A stretch of 64,000 bases of DNA, from positions 21,352 to 85,351 of the forward strand of contig CDRNVI010000141.1 of NCBI GenBank assembly GCA_977017575.1, in the 5' to 3' direction. Origin of the DNA: Paramoeba atlantica. Taxonomy: Eukaryota; Discosea. Shown here one piece after another: positions 32,565 to 43,544 of the stretch (its first letter is position 1; each line of letters begins with the position of its first letter). The translations under genes and the position numbers were made by a program. The notes beneath the pieces are model-generated. The model worked only from the letters and a program-made list of their open reading frames with translations, was not told where the DNA came from and did no database searches.

Positions 32565-32709
32565 AACGTTTTATTGAATTTTGAGGCTGGGAAAAATGAG
32601 AGCAATAAATATGGTGTATTTCGATTGGTTTGAGTTTGTTTTGGGACGATTGTGTGACAACAATTGAAAGAAAAAGCCCTGTGGGCATTTTTTCATTTTC
32701 TTGCGAGAG

Positions 32710-33843
32710 ATGAACCCTGCACGAAGAGTGGAAAACCCACTGATTGTGTCCCTCCAAGCAAAGAAATGGAACCACTTTGAATTTGACTCCACACACCATT
32801 CTGTTCGGATGGTGTTGAATGGCCCACATGTGACTCGAAAGGCATTCCTGACTGTTGCAAGTCGTTTCGAGGATTTCTTGACACGTTTTTATAAAAAAAA
32901 CGAGGAAAAACACCAAGATTATGTGATAAATGAGGCATTGTTGGTCGAGTTTTACCAAAAATATTTGTTTGTCCTTTCTCATCGAAATGGCGACTGTGTT
33001 TACAGATTGTCCTCATTCTTTCCAGTGATTTCACTCGTGAAACGCTATGTTTTGTGTAAATATGCAATTGATTTCGGTGAGACTCGGCAGTTAAATTGAA
33101 TCCTAAAGGGAGAAACAGCTGGTTATCAGCCAAATAAGAAGAATGTTTTTACCTTGGAGGAGATAAAACAATATTTGTCTTGAGGGATAATGAATGGGGA
33201 AGATCTACAAGACTCTCTGTTGGCTCTTTTTGCTTTCTTTGGATTAGCCAGAAGTGTTGAAGTTATTAACATTTCTCGTGATGAAGTGAAGTTAAAGAAA
33301 AATGGGAGTGTATGCTTCACCATGGAACGGTGCACAAAATCGAAATCTTTGAGGAAAACCAAAGTGGTCATCCCTGTGCTTGATGGGTTTATTCCTTCTG
33401 AAGCGTTGGAGGATCACCTGGAGAACCTCCCCCCTGGTACTTGCCTTTGGTGAAAGTGGAACAAGAACTGAGAGAACTTTGCAGCTCAGCACTTAGGAAA
33501 AAACTATCTTGCGAAATTGGCAAAGAAAATAGCATGTTTTCTCGAGAAGCCTGAAGAAAATTATGCATCACACAGTTTTCGTCGGTTGGGAGCCACTGCC
33601 ATGGTGGAAGGAGGAGGCACCACAGACCAATTGATGGTGTCTGGTGGGTGGACAAGCGAGCGGGTTGCTCATGGATATTATGAAGATTCTGAACAAGCCG
33701 CAGGTGAACGTGCCAACCGGATCGTTGAATCCGAGCAAGCTGAAACTGCACAACCACCAACAGAAACCCCTCCTGTGACAGTAACTATGACGTTCCAGCC
33801 AAATGGTGGACAACGAGTTCAAGCCACCTTGGGTGAAAATTGA
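32710..33843 (+). pseudogene. Tyrosine recombinase (Crypton/DIRS-like), interrupted only by TGA
   Basis: DNA strand-exchange enzyme of the phage-integrase fold. The frame from the ATG at 32710 to TGA at 33841 holds an N-terminal DNA-binding region (ends near 33085), then the catalytic domain: first Arg in FFGLARSVEVINIS, Lys in TKSKSLRKTKVVI, HxxR in SHSFRRLGATAMV, GGW and the nucleophile Tyr in AHGYYEDSEQ. The C-terminal tail is Pro/Thr-rich. Four in-frame TGAs (33097, 33181, 33451, 33469) are the only lesions: no TAA, TAG or frameshift in about 377 codons. No reverse transcriptase is adjacent, which favours a Crypton over DIRS. The surrounding base composition is richer in CG than the nearby retroelements. 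Confidence 0.85.
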
Positions 33844-34816
33844 AAGTAATTTTGTGATGATTTTTGAATTTTTTTTTCATATAAATGATTTTTGGATTCA
33901 ATTATGTTCTTTTTTATTGATTTTTTCAATTATCTTGTTGGAATGAATTTTTTTTCAATTATCTTTGTTTATTTGAAGGGAACAACACTCCTTAAATGGT
34001 GCTTTTCTCTCATTGTTCTCATTTTTCCAGTCTCAAAATTCAATAAAAGAAAGAAAAAGAAAAGGAAAGAGGGAAGAGAAAGAAAGGGGAAAAAAAAGAA
34101 AAAAAAAGAAAAAAAAAAAAAGAAAAAGAAAGAAAAAGAAAGAAAAAGAAAAAGAGAAGGAAAAAGAGAAAAAGAAAGAGAAAGAAAAAGAGAAAGAAAA
34201 GAGAGAAGAGAAGAGAGAAAGAAAAGAGAGAAAGAAAGAAAAGAGAGAAGAGAAGAAGAGAAAACTTTTTCTGAGGACAACCAGCAAAAGAGAAGACCAA
34301 AAATACATTAATGGGGAATGCACACAACCACCTCTTTCTCATCTGTCCCCTCTTCCTTCCTCCCTCCCTCCCCCCTTCTCCTAACCACTTCCTGAATGCA
34401 TGGGCCATTTCTCTCTCTCTTCTCTCTCTTTTCTTCTCTCTCTTCTCTCCTCTCTTTCTCTCTCTTCTCTCTTCTCTCTCTTCTCTCTCTCCTCTTTCTC
34501 ATTCCTCTTCTCTCCAAACACAAAACAAAAAAAAAATTGGGTTTCACTGAAAAAAAAAACCCACCCAGAATCAAACCCGGTGGGTTCTCTTTTTTTTTTG
34601 TTGTTCTTTTTTCAGTGTGTGTTGGTTGTTCTTTCAGTGATTTCTTTTTTGTTTGTTTGTGTGATTGGTGTTCCTTCTCGCCACATCCCCCTCTCATTCC
34701 CTCATGAACAACAACAAACACAATCAACCACCCCACCCCTCAGGCAGGTTTTGTTTTTAATTTAAAACATTTCTTTTTTCTGGATAACTTGAAACAGAAA
34801 AAACAACAACAACACA
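33844..34816. other. Spacer: purine tract, pyrimidine tract and a PB1-type leader
   Basis: T-rich to 34020, homopurine 34045-34262, then CT-rich 34340-34515. From about 34560 the sequence resembles the leader of the 48-kb PB1 gene (GGTGTTCCTTCTCGCCA, then CATGAACAACAACAAAC, CAGGTTTTGTTTTTAATT and GGATAACTTGAAACAG just before the ATG). No cofilin gene is present on the other side. Confidence 0.65.
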
Positions 34817-35776
34817 ATGATGAGAGTTCAGTTGATGTCGATTGTCGAAGGAGAAGGAGAGTGGGAAGTTCGAAACACTGAGAATGGAGAAGTGTGTTCA
34901 ATTCAAGCTCAAGATTTTCAAAGTCTGCAAAGGAAGATCCAGGATGTGTACGGAACTTCAACTGCGGTTCGAGTGTTCTATCTCAATGATGAGTGTGATG
35001 TTGTCTTTGTGAAATGTGATCGAGACTTGGAAGACACTTTGTTTGTCCTCCCAAAAAAGAACAAGACAACAAGAGTGGTGGAGAGTCAAGTCAAAGAAGA
35101 AATCAAAAATGAGATCCAAGAGGTCGAAAATCGAGTGAATGATGATGAAGAGAAAGTGGGGGATGAGATTTCTGAGAACCCTCAGAAAAGACTCAAGGAA
35201 CAACAGAAGAGAGAGGAGAAGATTGAAATGCTCAGTAAACGTGATGAGAAACTGGCAGATCAGATCGATGTTCTTGAAGAAAAGATTGTGGCTCTCCAAC
35301 AAAGAAAGGAACAGTTGACTGAAAACAAAACTCAAGTTCGAGAGAATCTTGTTGATTTGAAAAGTCAAGAGGATGACATTGTTGACAACAAACAAGAGAA
35401 AGAGGGGATTGAAGAAATCCAATTGTCTGAGGAAGAAGAGGAAGAGGAGGAAGAGAGAGATTATGGTAAACCAAGATCATTTGGGCAATCAAGAAAGCTT
35501 GAAAACCAATGACGAAACATCGAAAGAAGACTTTGTAATCTTGAAGTGAAAGAAAAGAAGTCAAAAAAGATGATGGAAACAGAAATTATTCTCAAGAAGC
35601 ATTTGGAAGAAATCACAGAGAGGTTGGTGACTGAACCAAAAGAAGAAGAAGAGAAAGACAAAATGTTTATGAATAAGAGAAAAGGAAAAGATGGTTGTCA
35701 GAGATACTTTTCTCGCTCATATGGCTCAAAAAAGAAGTTTTTCAATTCTCCTCCAAAGGAGAGAAGACGGAAATAA
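34817..35776 (+). pseudogene. PB1-domain/coiled-coil protein paralogue with premature TGA
   Basis: Close paralogue of the 48-kb gene. Residues about 15-80 form the PB1 domain with the OPCA motif FYLNDECDVVFVKCDRDLED; a Glu/Lys coiled coil with KRDEKLADQIDVLEEKIVAL follows, then an acidic run and GKPRSFGQSRKLENQ. Codon 232 is TGA (35510) where the paralogue has CAA, but the frame stays open for another 88 codons to GSKKKFFNSPPKERRRK and TAA, so a single substitution event separates it from a full gene of about 320 residues. AATAAA overlaps the stop. It could still yield a short PB1 plus coiled-coil protein. Confidence 0.8.
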
Positions 35777-36445
35777 TAAATAACAAAATCTCATTCAATT
35801 GTTTTTATCAAGAAAAAGTTTATTTCTATTCTTTTTCTTCTTTCTTTTCTTCTTGTTCCTCTTTTTATTCACTCTCCTCTTCTTTTCTCTGTTAGTTTTT
35901 CATCTTTTCTTTTTACGAGGTAAGTTTTCATACTCTCTAGGAAAGAAAAGAGAAAAGAAAAACAAAAAAAAAACAAAGGTAAAAAAAGAACTCCAATTTT
36001 TTTGGGGTTAAAAAAATTCCCAGTTTTTTTGTTTTCTGTTTTGTTCTCTCCTCTCCTCTTTTTCTCTCTCTTTTTTCTCCCTTTCCCCCCCTTTCTCTAT
36101 TTTCCTCTTGTTTTTCTTTTCTTTCTTTTTCCCTTTTCTCTTTTTCTCTCTTTCATAGGTATGCTGTCATTATTGGGTTCATATGTTATTTTTGAAAAAA
36201 GTCAAGTTGAGGTTTTGCAGTTTCTTTTTTCTTTCTTTCTTTCTTTTTCTTTCTTTTTTCTTTCTTTTTTCTTTTCCTGTTTTGTGTTTTCTTTTTTTTA
36301 TATTTTTTTCTTTTTCTCTAAGTGAGGTGCTTTATCTTTTTTTTTTTTCTTTAGGGGAGATTTTTTGAGATTCTCTCTTTTAATTCAGCAGAAGAAAATT
36401 CAACAGAAGAAAATTCAGCAGAAGAAAATTCAGCAAAAGAAAATT
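35777..36445. other. T-rich 3' flank with half palindrome and 15-bp repeats
   Basis: CATACTCTCTAGG (half element) at 35929, 150 bp after the PB1 stop. Pyrimidine tracts fill 36015-36340. Four tandem 15-bp units CAGCAGAAGAAAATT (36389-36445) lead into the full palindrome. Confidence 0.6.
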
Positions 36446-36491
36446 CATATTCTCTGTGTTCGAATTTTCAAATTAGTACCCAGAGAGAATG
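36446..36491. repeat. Palindrome element, copy 3 (inverted)
   Basis: CATATTCTCTGTGTTCG and GTACCCAGAGAGAATG around AATTTTCAAATTA. The core asymmetry is opposite to the other four copies. Confidence 0.8.
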
Positions 36492-36524
36492 AAATAAAAA
36501 GATCAATTCAAGGGGTGATGGGTG

Positions 36525-37390
36525 GTGGGTTACTTCTCTCCTTTTGTACCAGAGAACCAGAGGGTTAATTCAGAAAATCCAAGAGTTAGGTTTTTCCTTT
36601 GGTTCCTCACTTTCTTTCCTTTTTCTCTTTTCTAGATCACTTATAATATATTACAAGGAGTTTTGCCACTGTTTTTTACATTCTTGAATGAAATTCAAAA
36701 AAAAAAGACACTCCCTTCCTTCAGTGAGAGATTGAATTGTGAGTTTTTTGGACTGTTTTTCTTGCTTATGTTTGTTGGGAGGTATGTGACATATTCTTTT
36801 TTCTTAAAAAGGTTTTGTTTTCATTATTTTTTTTTTATGTTTGGTTTTTATTTGTGTTTTGTATTGTTTTTTATTTTTTTATTTTTTCTTTTGTTGGTTG
36901 GTTGGGATGAGTTTGTTGTTTGTTTGTTAGGAGAATTAATTAAAAACTGAGAGAATTCTGGGTTGTTTTTATGGATTGTTGTTTCTTTCTTTATTATAGG
37001 TTTTTTTGGTTGTTGGTTGTTTGGTTTGGTGTGTAAAGAACATATTATTTAAAACTGTTTAGAACGATTTCACTCCTGAAGTGTTTGTTGGAAAAGAGTT
37101 TGTTTGGAGTATTGCTGTGGTGCTGTTGTTTTGTTTGATTCTTGTGTCTATTAATTATTGTAGTTATTGTTGGGGATGTTATTATTGTAGTTGTTGTTAT
37201 TGATTATTGATTATTATTCTTGTTATTTATTGTTGTTATGATTATATCAGTTGGTCTGCTCTTAGAGATATTATTTTTTATTTTTGTTTCCATTTTCTTT
37301 TTCTTTTTTTCTTTTTCTTTTTTTATGTGGTGTCTTGTTTTTTTTTTGTTGTGAAACTTTCTTAAATGAAGCAGGCCTTTTTTTATGCCT
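36525..37390 (+). repeat. Inverted segmental repeat R (partner 15010-15745)
   Basis: Begins GGTGGGTTACTTCTCTCC and ends at the AAACTTTCTTAAATGAAGC block. T-rich and G/T-rich, no supportable ORF. Slightly longer than its partner because of expanded T-runs. Confidence 0.65.
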
Positions 37391-37655
37391 GGAAAGCATT
37401 GTTAGACTCAACCAAGCTTCAGAGTTCAAATGAAAAGGTCTCTTGCATGAAAACAACATCTCAAGGGAAAAAAATGAGAGGAATTGGTGCAATTGTTAAA
37501 TTGTTGGAAATTGAGAAATACCTTTAATCATTTGGTTGTGTTGAGCTTGGGGCAAGAAAATTCCTTATTATCAAAGGGTGGTAAAGAACCAGGAAAGGGG
37601 GCTAACATAAGACTTATTGGGTTCTTTGGGAGAAAGTTTCTTGGCTTTGTCCTTC
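37391..37655. other. Spacer with no recognised feature
   Basis: Mixed sequence between repeat R and the first direct repeat of the gag-only element. The start of the 5' terminal repeat may extend into it. Confidence 0.4.
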
Positions 37656-37791
37656 TTGGGTTGTCACCTGAAGTGTTTTGAAAGAATGTTTGTTTGTTTG
37701 GGATTTGAACCTGAGGGGTTGTCTTCATAAAACCATCTTGAGTCTTCTTGTGATTGATCTGTTTGAGGCTTGAAAGTAGTACAACTCAACT
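37656..37791 (+). repeat. Left direct repeat of the gag-only element
   Basis: TTGGGTTGTCACCTGAAG ... GTACAACTCAACT, matching 39424-39639 apart from an internal indel of about 80 bp. It contains GGGATTTGAACC, the complement of a polymerase III B box. TGGTTTTCACTGGTTGAA shortly after it is a candidate primer-binding site. Confidence 0.65.
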
Positions 37792-37841
37792 TTTTTTGGT
37801 TTTCACTGGTTGAAATTCTGTTTTTTTTTGGCTTTCTTGAA

Positions 37842-39356
37842 ATGTATTCACTTTCAGCATCAATGATTCAGCAGTATCAGGAGAGAACAAGACTGGGGGA
37901 GCAGATGCAACCACTAAATGGTTACAAGAGGGAGAAAAGGGGGGTGGAGCAGAACAAGAAGCTACTTAGGGATCTTGAGAGTGGAAGTGACAGTAGCAAA
38001 TTAGAGAAAGATGAGGGTTTGGGTGAAGGGGCAAGATCTCCAAATTTTCCTTCTGTGGATCAAATGCTTGAGAGTTGGTTGTTGAAAAGAGATGGAATTA
38101 AGCATCAGTTAGATGAATTAACAAATTTAATCCTAACTGATGAGGCTTTCACTGAGGAGTTTGACAAACTTGAGAGGAATTTGAAATGATTAAAGTTGAG
38201 TATTTCAAGGCATGTGAGGAGCAGCAGAACTTTGGGGAGCAAGAACAGAAGAAGGTCAGGGGCTACCAAATTAAAAGAGGAGGGCAACTACATCAAACCA
38301 AGGAGGAAAGATTTTGTAACTCATTATGGGAGAGATTTGCAACCCCTTCCAAGTGAGAATACTGTACCAAACCATCAGTGGGATTGATTGGTAACAGATG
38401 TGAGGTTTCTTCATCCAAGTCCAGAGGATTCAACAAGGGTTGGTGGAACTTGTGGTTCAAATTAACAGAGTTCATTGGCTGGTGCTGAAGTTAAAAGTGC
38501 TGAAAGGTCAATGACAATTGATGATTTAAATTCACAGGTTTGAAGAATAACTTTGGATGAGTCTACAAGAGGGACAGAGTTAAAAACACTGAAAAAAGTG
38601 GACAACATGCCAAAGTTGAACATAAAATGGGATCTAAAAGCCTGTGATGTGTTGGTGTTTCTGAGAGATTTTCAAGCAGCAATGGGTAATCAAGTGCCAG
38701 ATGATTCTTTATGGATGCAGTATTTGAGATCAGCAGTGGAAGGTCCAATGAAACCACAATTGCAAAGATTAAGGAATATTTCTTATCAAGAGTTGCTTCT
38801 GTTTGTATTAGAAGGAAATACCTTGGGCTCAAGCTGGAAGAGTAAGGTTCAAAAAGAAATGCAGATGGTAAGACAGATGGAGAATGAGAAAATTATTGAT
38901 TTTGCAGAGAGGTTGGTGATGTACCTTGATTACTTGAAAATAGATTTGGATTCAGTTGAAGTGAAGATGAAGTTGAATGAACCTGTTTTAAAAGTTTATT
39001 GAATTCTGTGGAAGGAGCAATTTGGAGAAGAATTTGTTGAGAATGAATGTGTTATGTGGAATGTTGTGACAAAGTGGGTGCAGAATGCAGAAGGATGGCA
39101 TTGATATTTGGTGGTGAAGGACCAACTGAAACCTTATCAGGATTGGCCATCATCTGCTGTGTGTTTTAAATGTGGAGAAAAGGAACATATAAGAAGAGAT
39201 TGTTCACAGAGAGAAGAAGAAGAAGAGGATAGTGGGAATTTCTTTGTGGTTGATGGGAAGAAGTATCTTTTTCACTGGAGATGTCAGTGTTGTGGAGGCA
39301 ACTATCATGAGACAAAAGACTGTTTGGAGCTGAAGGATCATTATATCCCTGGTTGA
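37842..39356 (+). pseudogene. Retrotransposon Gag with two zinc knuckles, one frame, TGA-rich
   Basis: Capsid/nucleocapsid-like protein read in one frame across 505 codons. An N-terminal Lys/Glu-rich part precedes LESGSDSSKLEKDEG. The capsid-like region includes WDLKACDVLVFLRDFQAAMG and FAERLVMYLDYL. At the C-terminus are two CCHC motifs, CFKCGEKEHIRRDC and CQCCGGNYHETKDC. The frame holds five TGA (38187, 38385, 38541, 39000, 39102) and one TAA (38463) but no visible frameshift. No protease, reverse transcriptase or integrase follows before the second direct repeat, so the element depended on helper enzymes. Confidence 0.8.
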
Positions 39357-39423
39357 GTGTTAAGTTGTTTATTGTTTTGTTGGTTATGAAGTGTTTCTCA
39401 GTTGAGAAAACACTTGAAGGGTA

Positions 39424-39639
39424 TTGGGTTGTCACCTGAAGGTTTGTTTGTTTGGGATTTGAACCTGAGGGGTTGTTTTATTTTGAATGTCTTTATTTGT
39501 AAGTGTTTGTTGAATATTCTTATTCTTGAAGAAAGACATATTTTCTTTTTTAATTTTCCTTTTCATAAAAGAGCATTAAACCATCTTGAGTCTTCTTGTG
39601 ATTGATTTGTTTGAGGCTTGAAAGTAGTACAACTCAACT
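39424..39639 (+). repeat. Right direct repeat of the gag-only element
   Basis: Same ends as 37656-37791 with extra AT-rich sequence in the middle. The pair brackets gag as LTRs would. Usable boundaries TGTCACC...CTCA would give TG...CA ends. Confidence 0.65.
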
Positions 39640-40430
39640 GTCTTGGAGGGAGTTAAGAAAGTAAAAGAGGGATGGATTGATTTTGTTAAATTTGTCAAAG
39701 AAAAAAGAAGGTACAGCAACAAATTGAAGAGGAATTTAATAGTGAAAAGGAGCTTTGGGGGGAGGAGTGAGGAGTTACTGAGTGACTACATGGAGAAGAG
39801 TTTTTCTGGGTTCAATATACATCCAAAATGAATGGAGAAGATATTATTAAAGAAGGAATTGTGAAGGGTTATATCTAAGTTGTTTCTTTAAGTTTTGAAG
39901 ACTGTGGATCAAACTGTAAGGGGTTACAGTGATTAGGAAGATAGTTGAAGAAGTGAAGATTAATAGTAAATATTGAAAAATCTGCAAACTCTCCAACTTC
40001 TAAGATGAGAAATTGAGGAGTTTTATGGTGTTTAATAAGATGAATGTTTACTTTGGGCTTAAAGAAGGGGTATTTTCATGAAAAATTGTTAAGAAAGGCA
40101 GCAAGGTGAGTTGAAGCAGTGTTGATCAACACAAAATCAGAAAAAAAGAAATATAATTTGAGGTATGAGGTTCTATTGTTTGGTTTCACTCTCTCCACTT
40201 TACTCAAATAATTAAAAGTAACTTAGTTTTGCTTGTTTTTACACTTTTTACAAACACTTTCCTTTAATTAATTTATCTTATTATCTTTGTTTTTAAGTAA
40301 GAAATTTGAATTTAAAAAGATTGATTTTGAGATTATTTCTTTTTTTTTTTTTTTTTTTTTATTCTTTTTTCTCTATTTTTTCTTTTTTATTTTTTTCTCT
40401 TTTTTCATTTTTCATTTTTTCATTTTTGAT
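39640..40430. other. AT-rich stretch with a short unrecognised ORF remnant
   Basis: 39643-39831 reads VKEGWIDFVKFVKEKRRYSN and RSEELLSDYMEKSFSGF before TGA; no family recognised, possibly retroelement coding debris. The rest is AT-rich with nothing identifiable. Confidence 0.4.
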
Positions 40431-41480
40431 TATTTTCCAATCACTTTTTTCAATGTATAAATCAATATTTGTATTATTTTCATTTTTTCTCAATTGTTAT
40501 TTAGTTTTTGATGTTTAAAATTTAGTTACCAGACAAGTTACAAATAAAATTGTACTTTTTACATAATTTTACAATCTATTTGACTTATTTACAAAAAAAA
40601 AAATATATTTCCCTTTGTTTTTGATTATTTCCCAACCACTTTTTCAATGTCTATTTGTATTATTTTCATTTTTAGAAAATTGTTATTCAATTTTTGATGT
40701 TTAAAAGTTCATTTCCAGACAAGTTACAAATAAAATTGTATTTTTTACATAATTTTACAATCTATTTGATTTATTTACAAAAAAAAAAACATATTTCCCT
40801 TTGTTTTTGATTATTTTCCAATCACTTTTTTCAATGTATAAATCAATATTTGTATTATTTTCATTTTTTCTCAATTGTTATTTAGTTTTTGATGTTTAAA
40901 ATTTAGTTACCAGACAAGTTACAAATAAAATTGTACTTTTTACATAATTTTACAATCTATTTGACTTATTTACAAAAAAAAAAATATATTTCCCTTTGTT
41001 TTTGATTATTTCCCAACCACTTTTTCAATGTCTATTTGTATTATTTTCATTTTTAGAAAATTGTTATTCAATTTTTGATGTTTAAAAGTTCATTTCCAGA
41101 CAAGTTACAAATAAAATTGTATTTTTTACATAATTTTACAATCTATTAAATCTATTTACAAAAAAAAATTAGAAAATTGAAAAATTGAAAAACTGGAAAA
41201 CTGGAAAACTGGAAAATTGGAAAATTGGAAAATTGGAAAATTGGAAAATTGGAAAATTGGAAAATTGGAAAATTGGAAAATTGGAAAATTGGAAAATTGG
41301 AAAATTGAAAAATTAAAAGAATTAAACTTGAAACCTCAAAAATGAAAAATTGAAGAAAAGGACAACTAAACTATCATACTCATCTCTAAAAAAACAAAAA
41401 AACAAGCTAGTTAATGGAATCAGTTTAATTTTTTATTTTTCTTTTTTACAATTATTTCTTTTGTATTAATTTTTTAGAGT
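40430..41480 (-). repeat. Dispersed element with 188-bp tandem units and GGAAAATT array (copy 2)
   Basis: Four or more units of about 186-194 bp anchored by AGACAAGTTACAAATAAAAT (about 40530, 40718, 40912, 41099), alternating between two subtypes, then a GGAAAATT array (41180-41305) and the tail shared with 9280-9440. Confidence 0.75.
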
Positions 41481-42230
41481 TTTTTTCAAAGAAAACAATA
41501 AATCATTGCAAATATTAAATTTTTAAAGAATTTGTAATATTATTGATAAGGTGAGGGAGTTTCAAAAAGAAAAAAATAAAAATAAGAAGAAAAAGATTGT
41601 TAAATATAGTTCTTTTTTTTAAATATTCATCCCAATCAAGATTCATTTCTCTCAAAGCTTTTCTTTTTCAGAATAAAGAAATATCAATTAAAAATTTCCA
41701 ACATTGGAGTCACTAGAGAGTTAATTGTTGTAGAAGTGTCAAGAAGATTTTCTATCCATTGTATAAAGAAGAAAAGCATTAAGAGGGATGGGTTTGAGAG
41801 TAATTTTAGTGGTAAAGTAGAAAGTTGAAATAGAATCAGTGAGGAAAAGAAAAATGTAAAGAAAATGAAAAGGAAGAAAAAGTTTCTTAAGATCTCATAC
41901 AAAGAGCACAAAGGAATTGAGCAACTCAATGTATTTCAAGAACCAACTTTAGAGGAAAGAAAAATCTTTGATAGAACACAACAAAAGGTTTTTTTTTAAT
42001 TGCAATGTTTTTAGTAATATTGCTCAATGGAAGGTTCAACTTGTTCTTCAAGGATATTATATGAAAGAAGGAAATCCATTATTATAACAAGATATTTTCT
42101 CCCTGCACCCACCTTGAAAGTATCTGAATGCTTATTGCTCTTGTTACACAAAAAAAAATGCTTATCTGAATAAAGAAAAATGGAAAAACTTGTTTTCACT
42201 CATTTACCTCTTTTCTACACTAGAACAAAA
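41481..42230. other. AT-rich spacer
   Basis: No gene recognised. 41645-41715 resembles 16905-16985 (CATTTCTCTCAAAGC and CCAACATTG anchors), an unnamed short repeat. Confidence 0.4.
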
Positions 42231-43330
42231 TCAATGGAAATTCTCTTGGAAAAGATGGTAATGTTGTTGTACTTCATAAAGCCTCAAATGCTGGAAGAAT
42301 ATGGAACATCTATTTTGACAAGTATCTCAAATTGATTGATTATATTCCTTCTCCAAACAAATCTGCTCTATATACCATCACACCAATAGATCAATTATTG
42401 CTCTTTGGGTCACAATAACATCTTTATTACTGGTCCTAACAACAACCACACCACAAAGACTCTTGCATAGCTTCACAAAGAATTCCAAGTTAAAACTTTC
42501 AAGCAAGTTTCTTACACATTCAGTATCTCCTTCCAAATCTGCAAAGATGAATCTTACTTCCTCTCCCAAACTGCTATAATTAAAAACCTCTTGAACTCTC
42601 TTGGTTTGTCAACACACCAGGAACACAGAATACCCACACTTTCTTTGGATATCAACCTCATAAAGGACATTATACTAGAAATACTACTGAACTTGAGGAT
42701 ATGAAGAACATCCCTTATCAATCCACCATTATTGGCAAACACTTCTATACATTTTGCAATGGCCACACATCCCAATATTCTCTACTCTGTGATCTCTCTC
42801 TCTCAATACACCTCAAACCCAGAGAAGTCTCACTGGAAACACCTGAAACAAGTGGTCAAATATTTGAAGGGAACAAAATGGATGGGATTGCTCTACAAAC
42901 TGAAAACATCTGACATCACTCTCAATGTTCACTCAGAGGCCTCCTACAACTTGGATCTCAACACTGGAAAATCATCCCTTGGCTATTGTATGAAACTGAA
43001 CATGATTGTTGCTGGGCATATATGGCATTCCTCTCTCTCCAAAACCGTTCCCAAAGAGCACTCAACATACTGAGATTATATTGCTGGATCAAAATGTTTG
43101 GATAGCACCAGAGATGATGGGCCTCATTCCTTCTTGAACACACTGATGACAACTACACTTGACCCATTCCCTTTCACACACAGACAATGAAGCACAAATA
43201 ACAAATCCCCAGACTACAAAAGGAAGCTGACATATCCTTCCCCACCACTACTTTGATCTCCACTATGCACATAATACAAAGGTCATTTCTTTTGAATCTA
43301 CTTCTTACTAACAAACTGTACACACATCCT
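42231..43330 (+). pseudogene. Ty1/copia pol remnant (RT end and RNase H)
   Basis: Plus strand. The C-terminal part of a copia reverse transcriptase: LHKEFQVKTFKQVSYTFSI with FLSQTAIIKNLLNSLGL, then NIPYQSTIIG, ANTSIHFAMATHPNILYSVI and HWKHLKQVVKYLKGTKW. RNase H follows: HSEASYNLDLNTGKSSLGYC with IWHSSLSKTVPKEHSTY. Frame changes before 42700 and stops after 43073 mark it dead. No integrase or gag was seen upstream. Confidence 0.8.
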
Positions 43331-43466
43331 GACCAAAGCATTAAATGGACAACCCTTTCTGAAAACATAGAAGTTCACTCTCAGTCTCAGATCTGCCCAT
43401 TTAGCCTGCATACTCAATATCCTCTCTCTCTCTCTCTTCCTCACATATTCGACTATTCTCATTCCT

Positions 43467-43544
43467 GGAGGGTTTTTTGCACTGTGCTCACATTCCAGTT
43501 TTCCCTCATCCAAGGGCTTTCCATGTTTTGTGGTTTTTCCCTTG
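43467..43544 (+). repeat. Conserved 78-bp noncoding module with hairpin, copy 1
   Basis: GAGGGTTTTTTGCACTGTG, then AGTTTTCCCTC, then a stem CAAGGG...CCCTTG enclosing CTTTCC and GGTTTTT. The same order occurs at 60164-60240. Confidence 0.75.

Noticed and set aside
26976..33843. A single DIRS element joining the 27-kb RT block, the 29-kb YIDD region and the 32.7-kb recombinase
   Set aside because: The RT block 1 is on the opposite strand, the pieces are separated by simple sequence, and no shared termini were seen.
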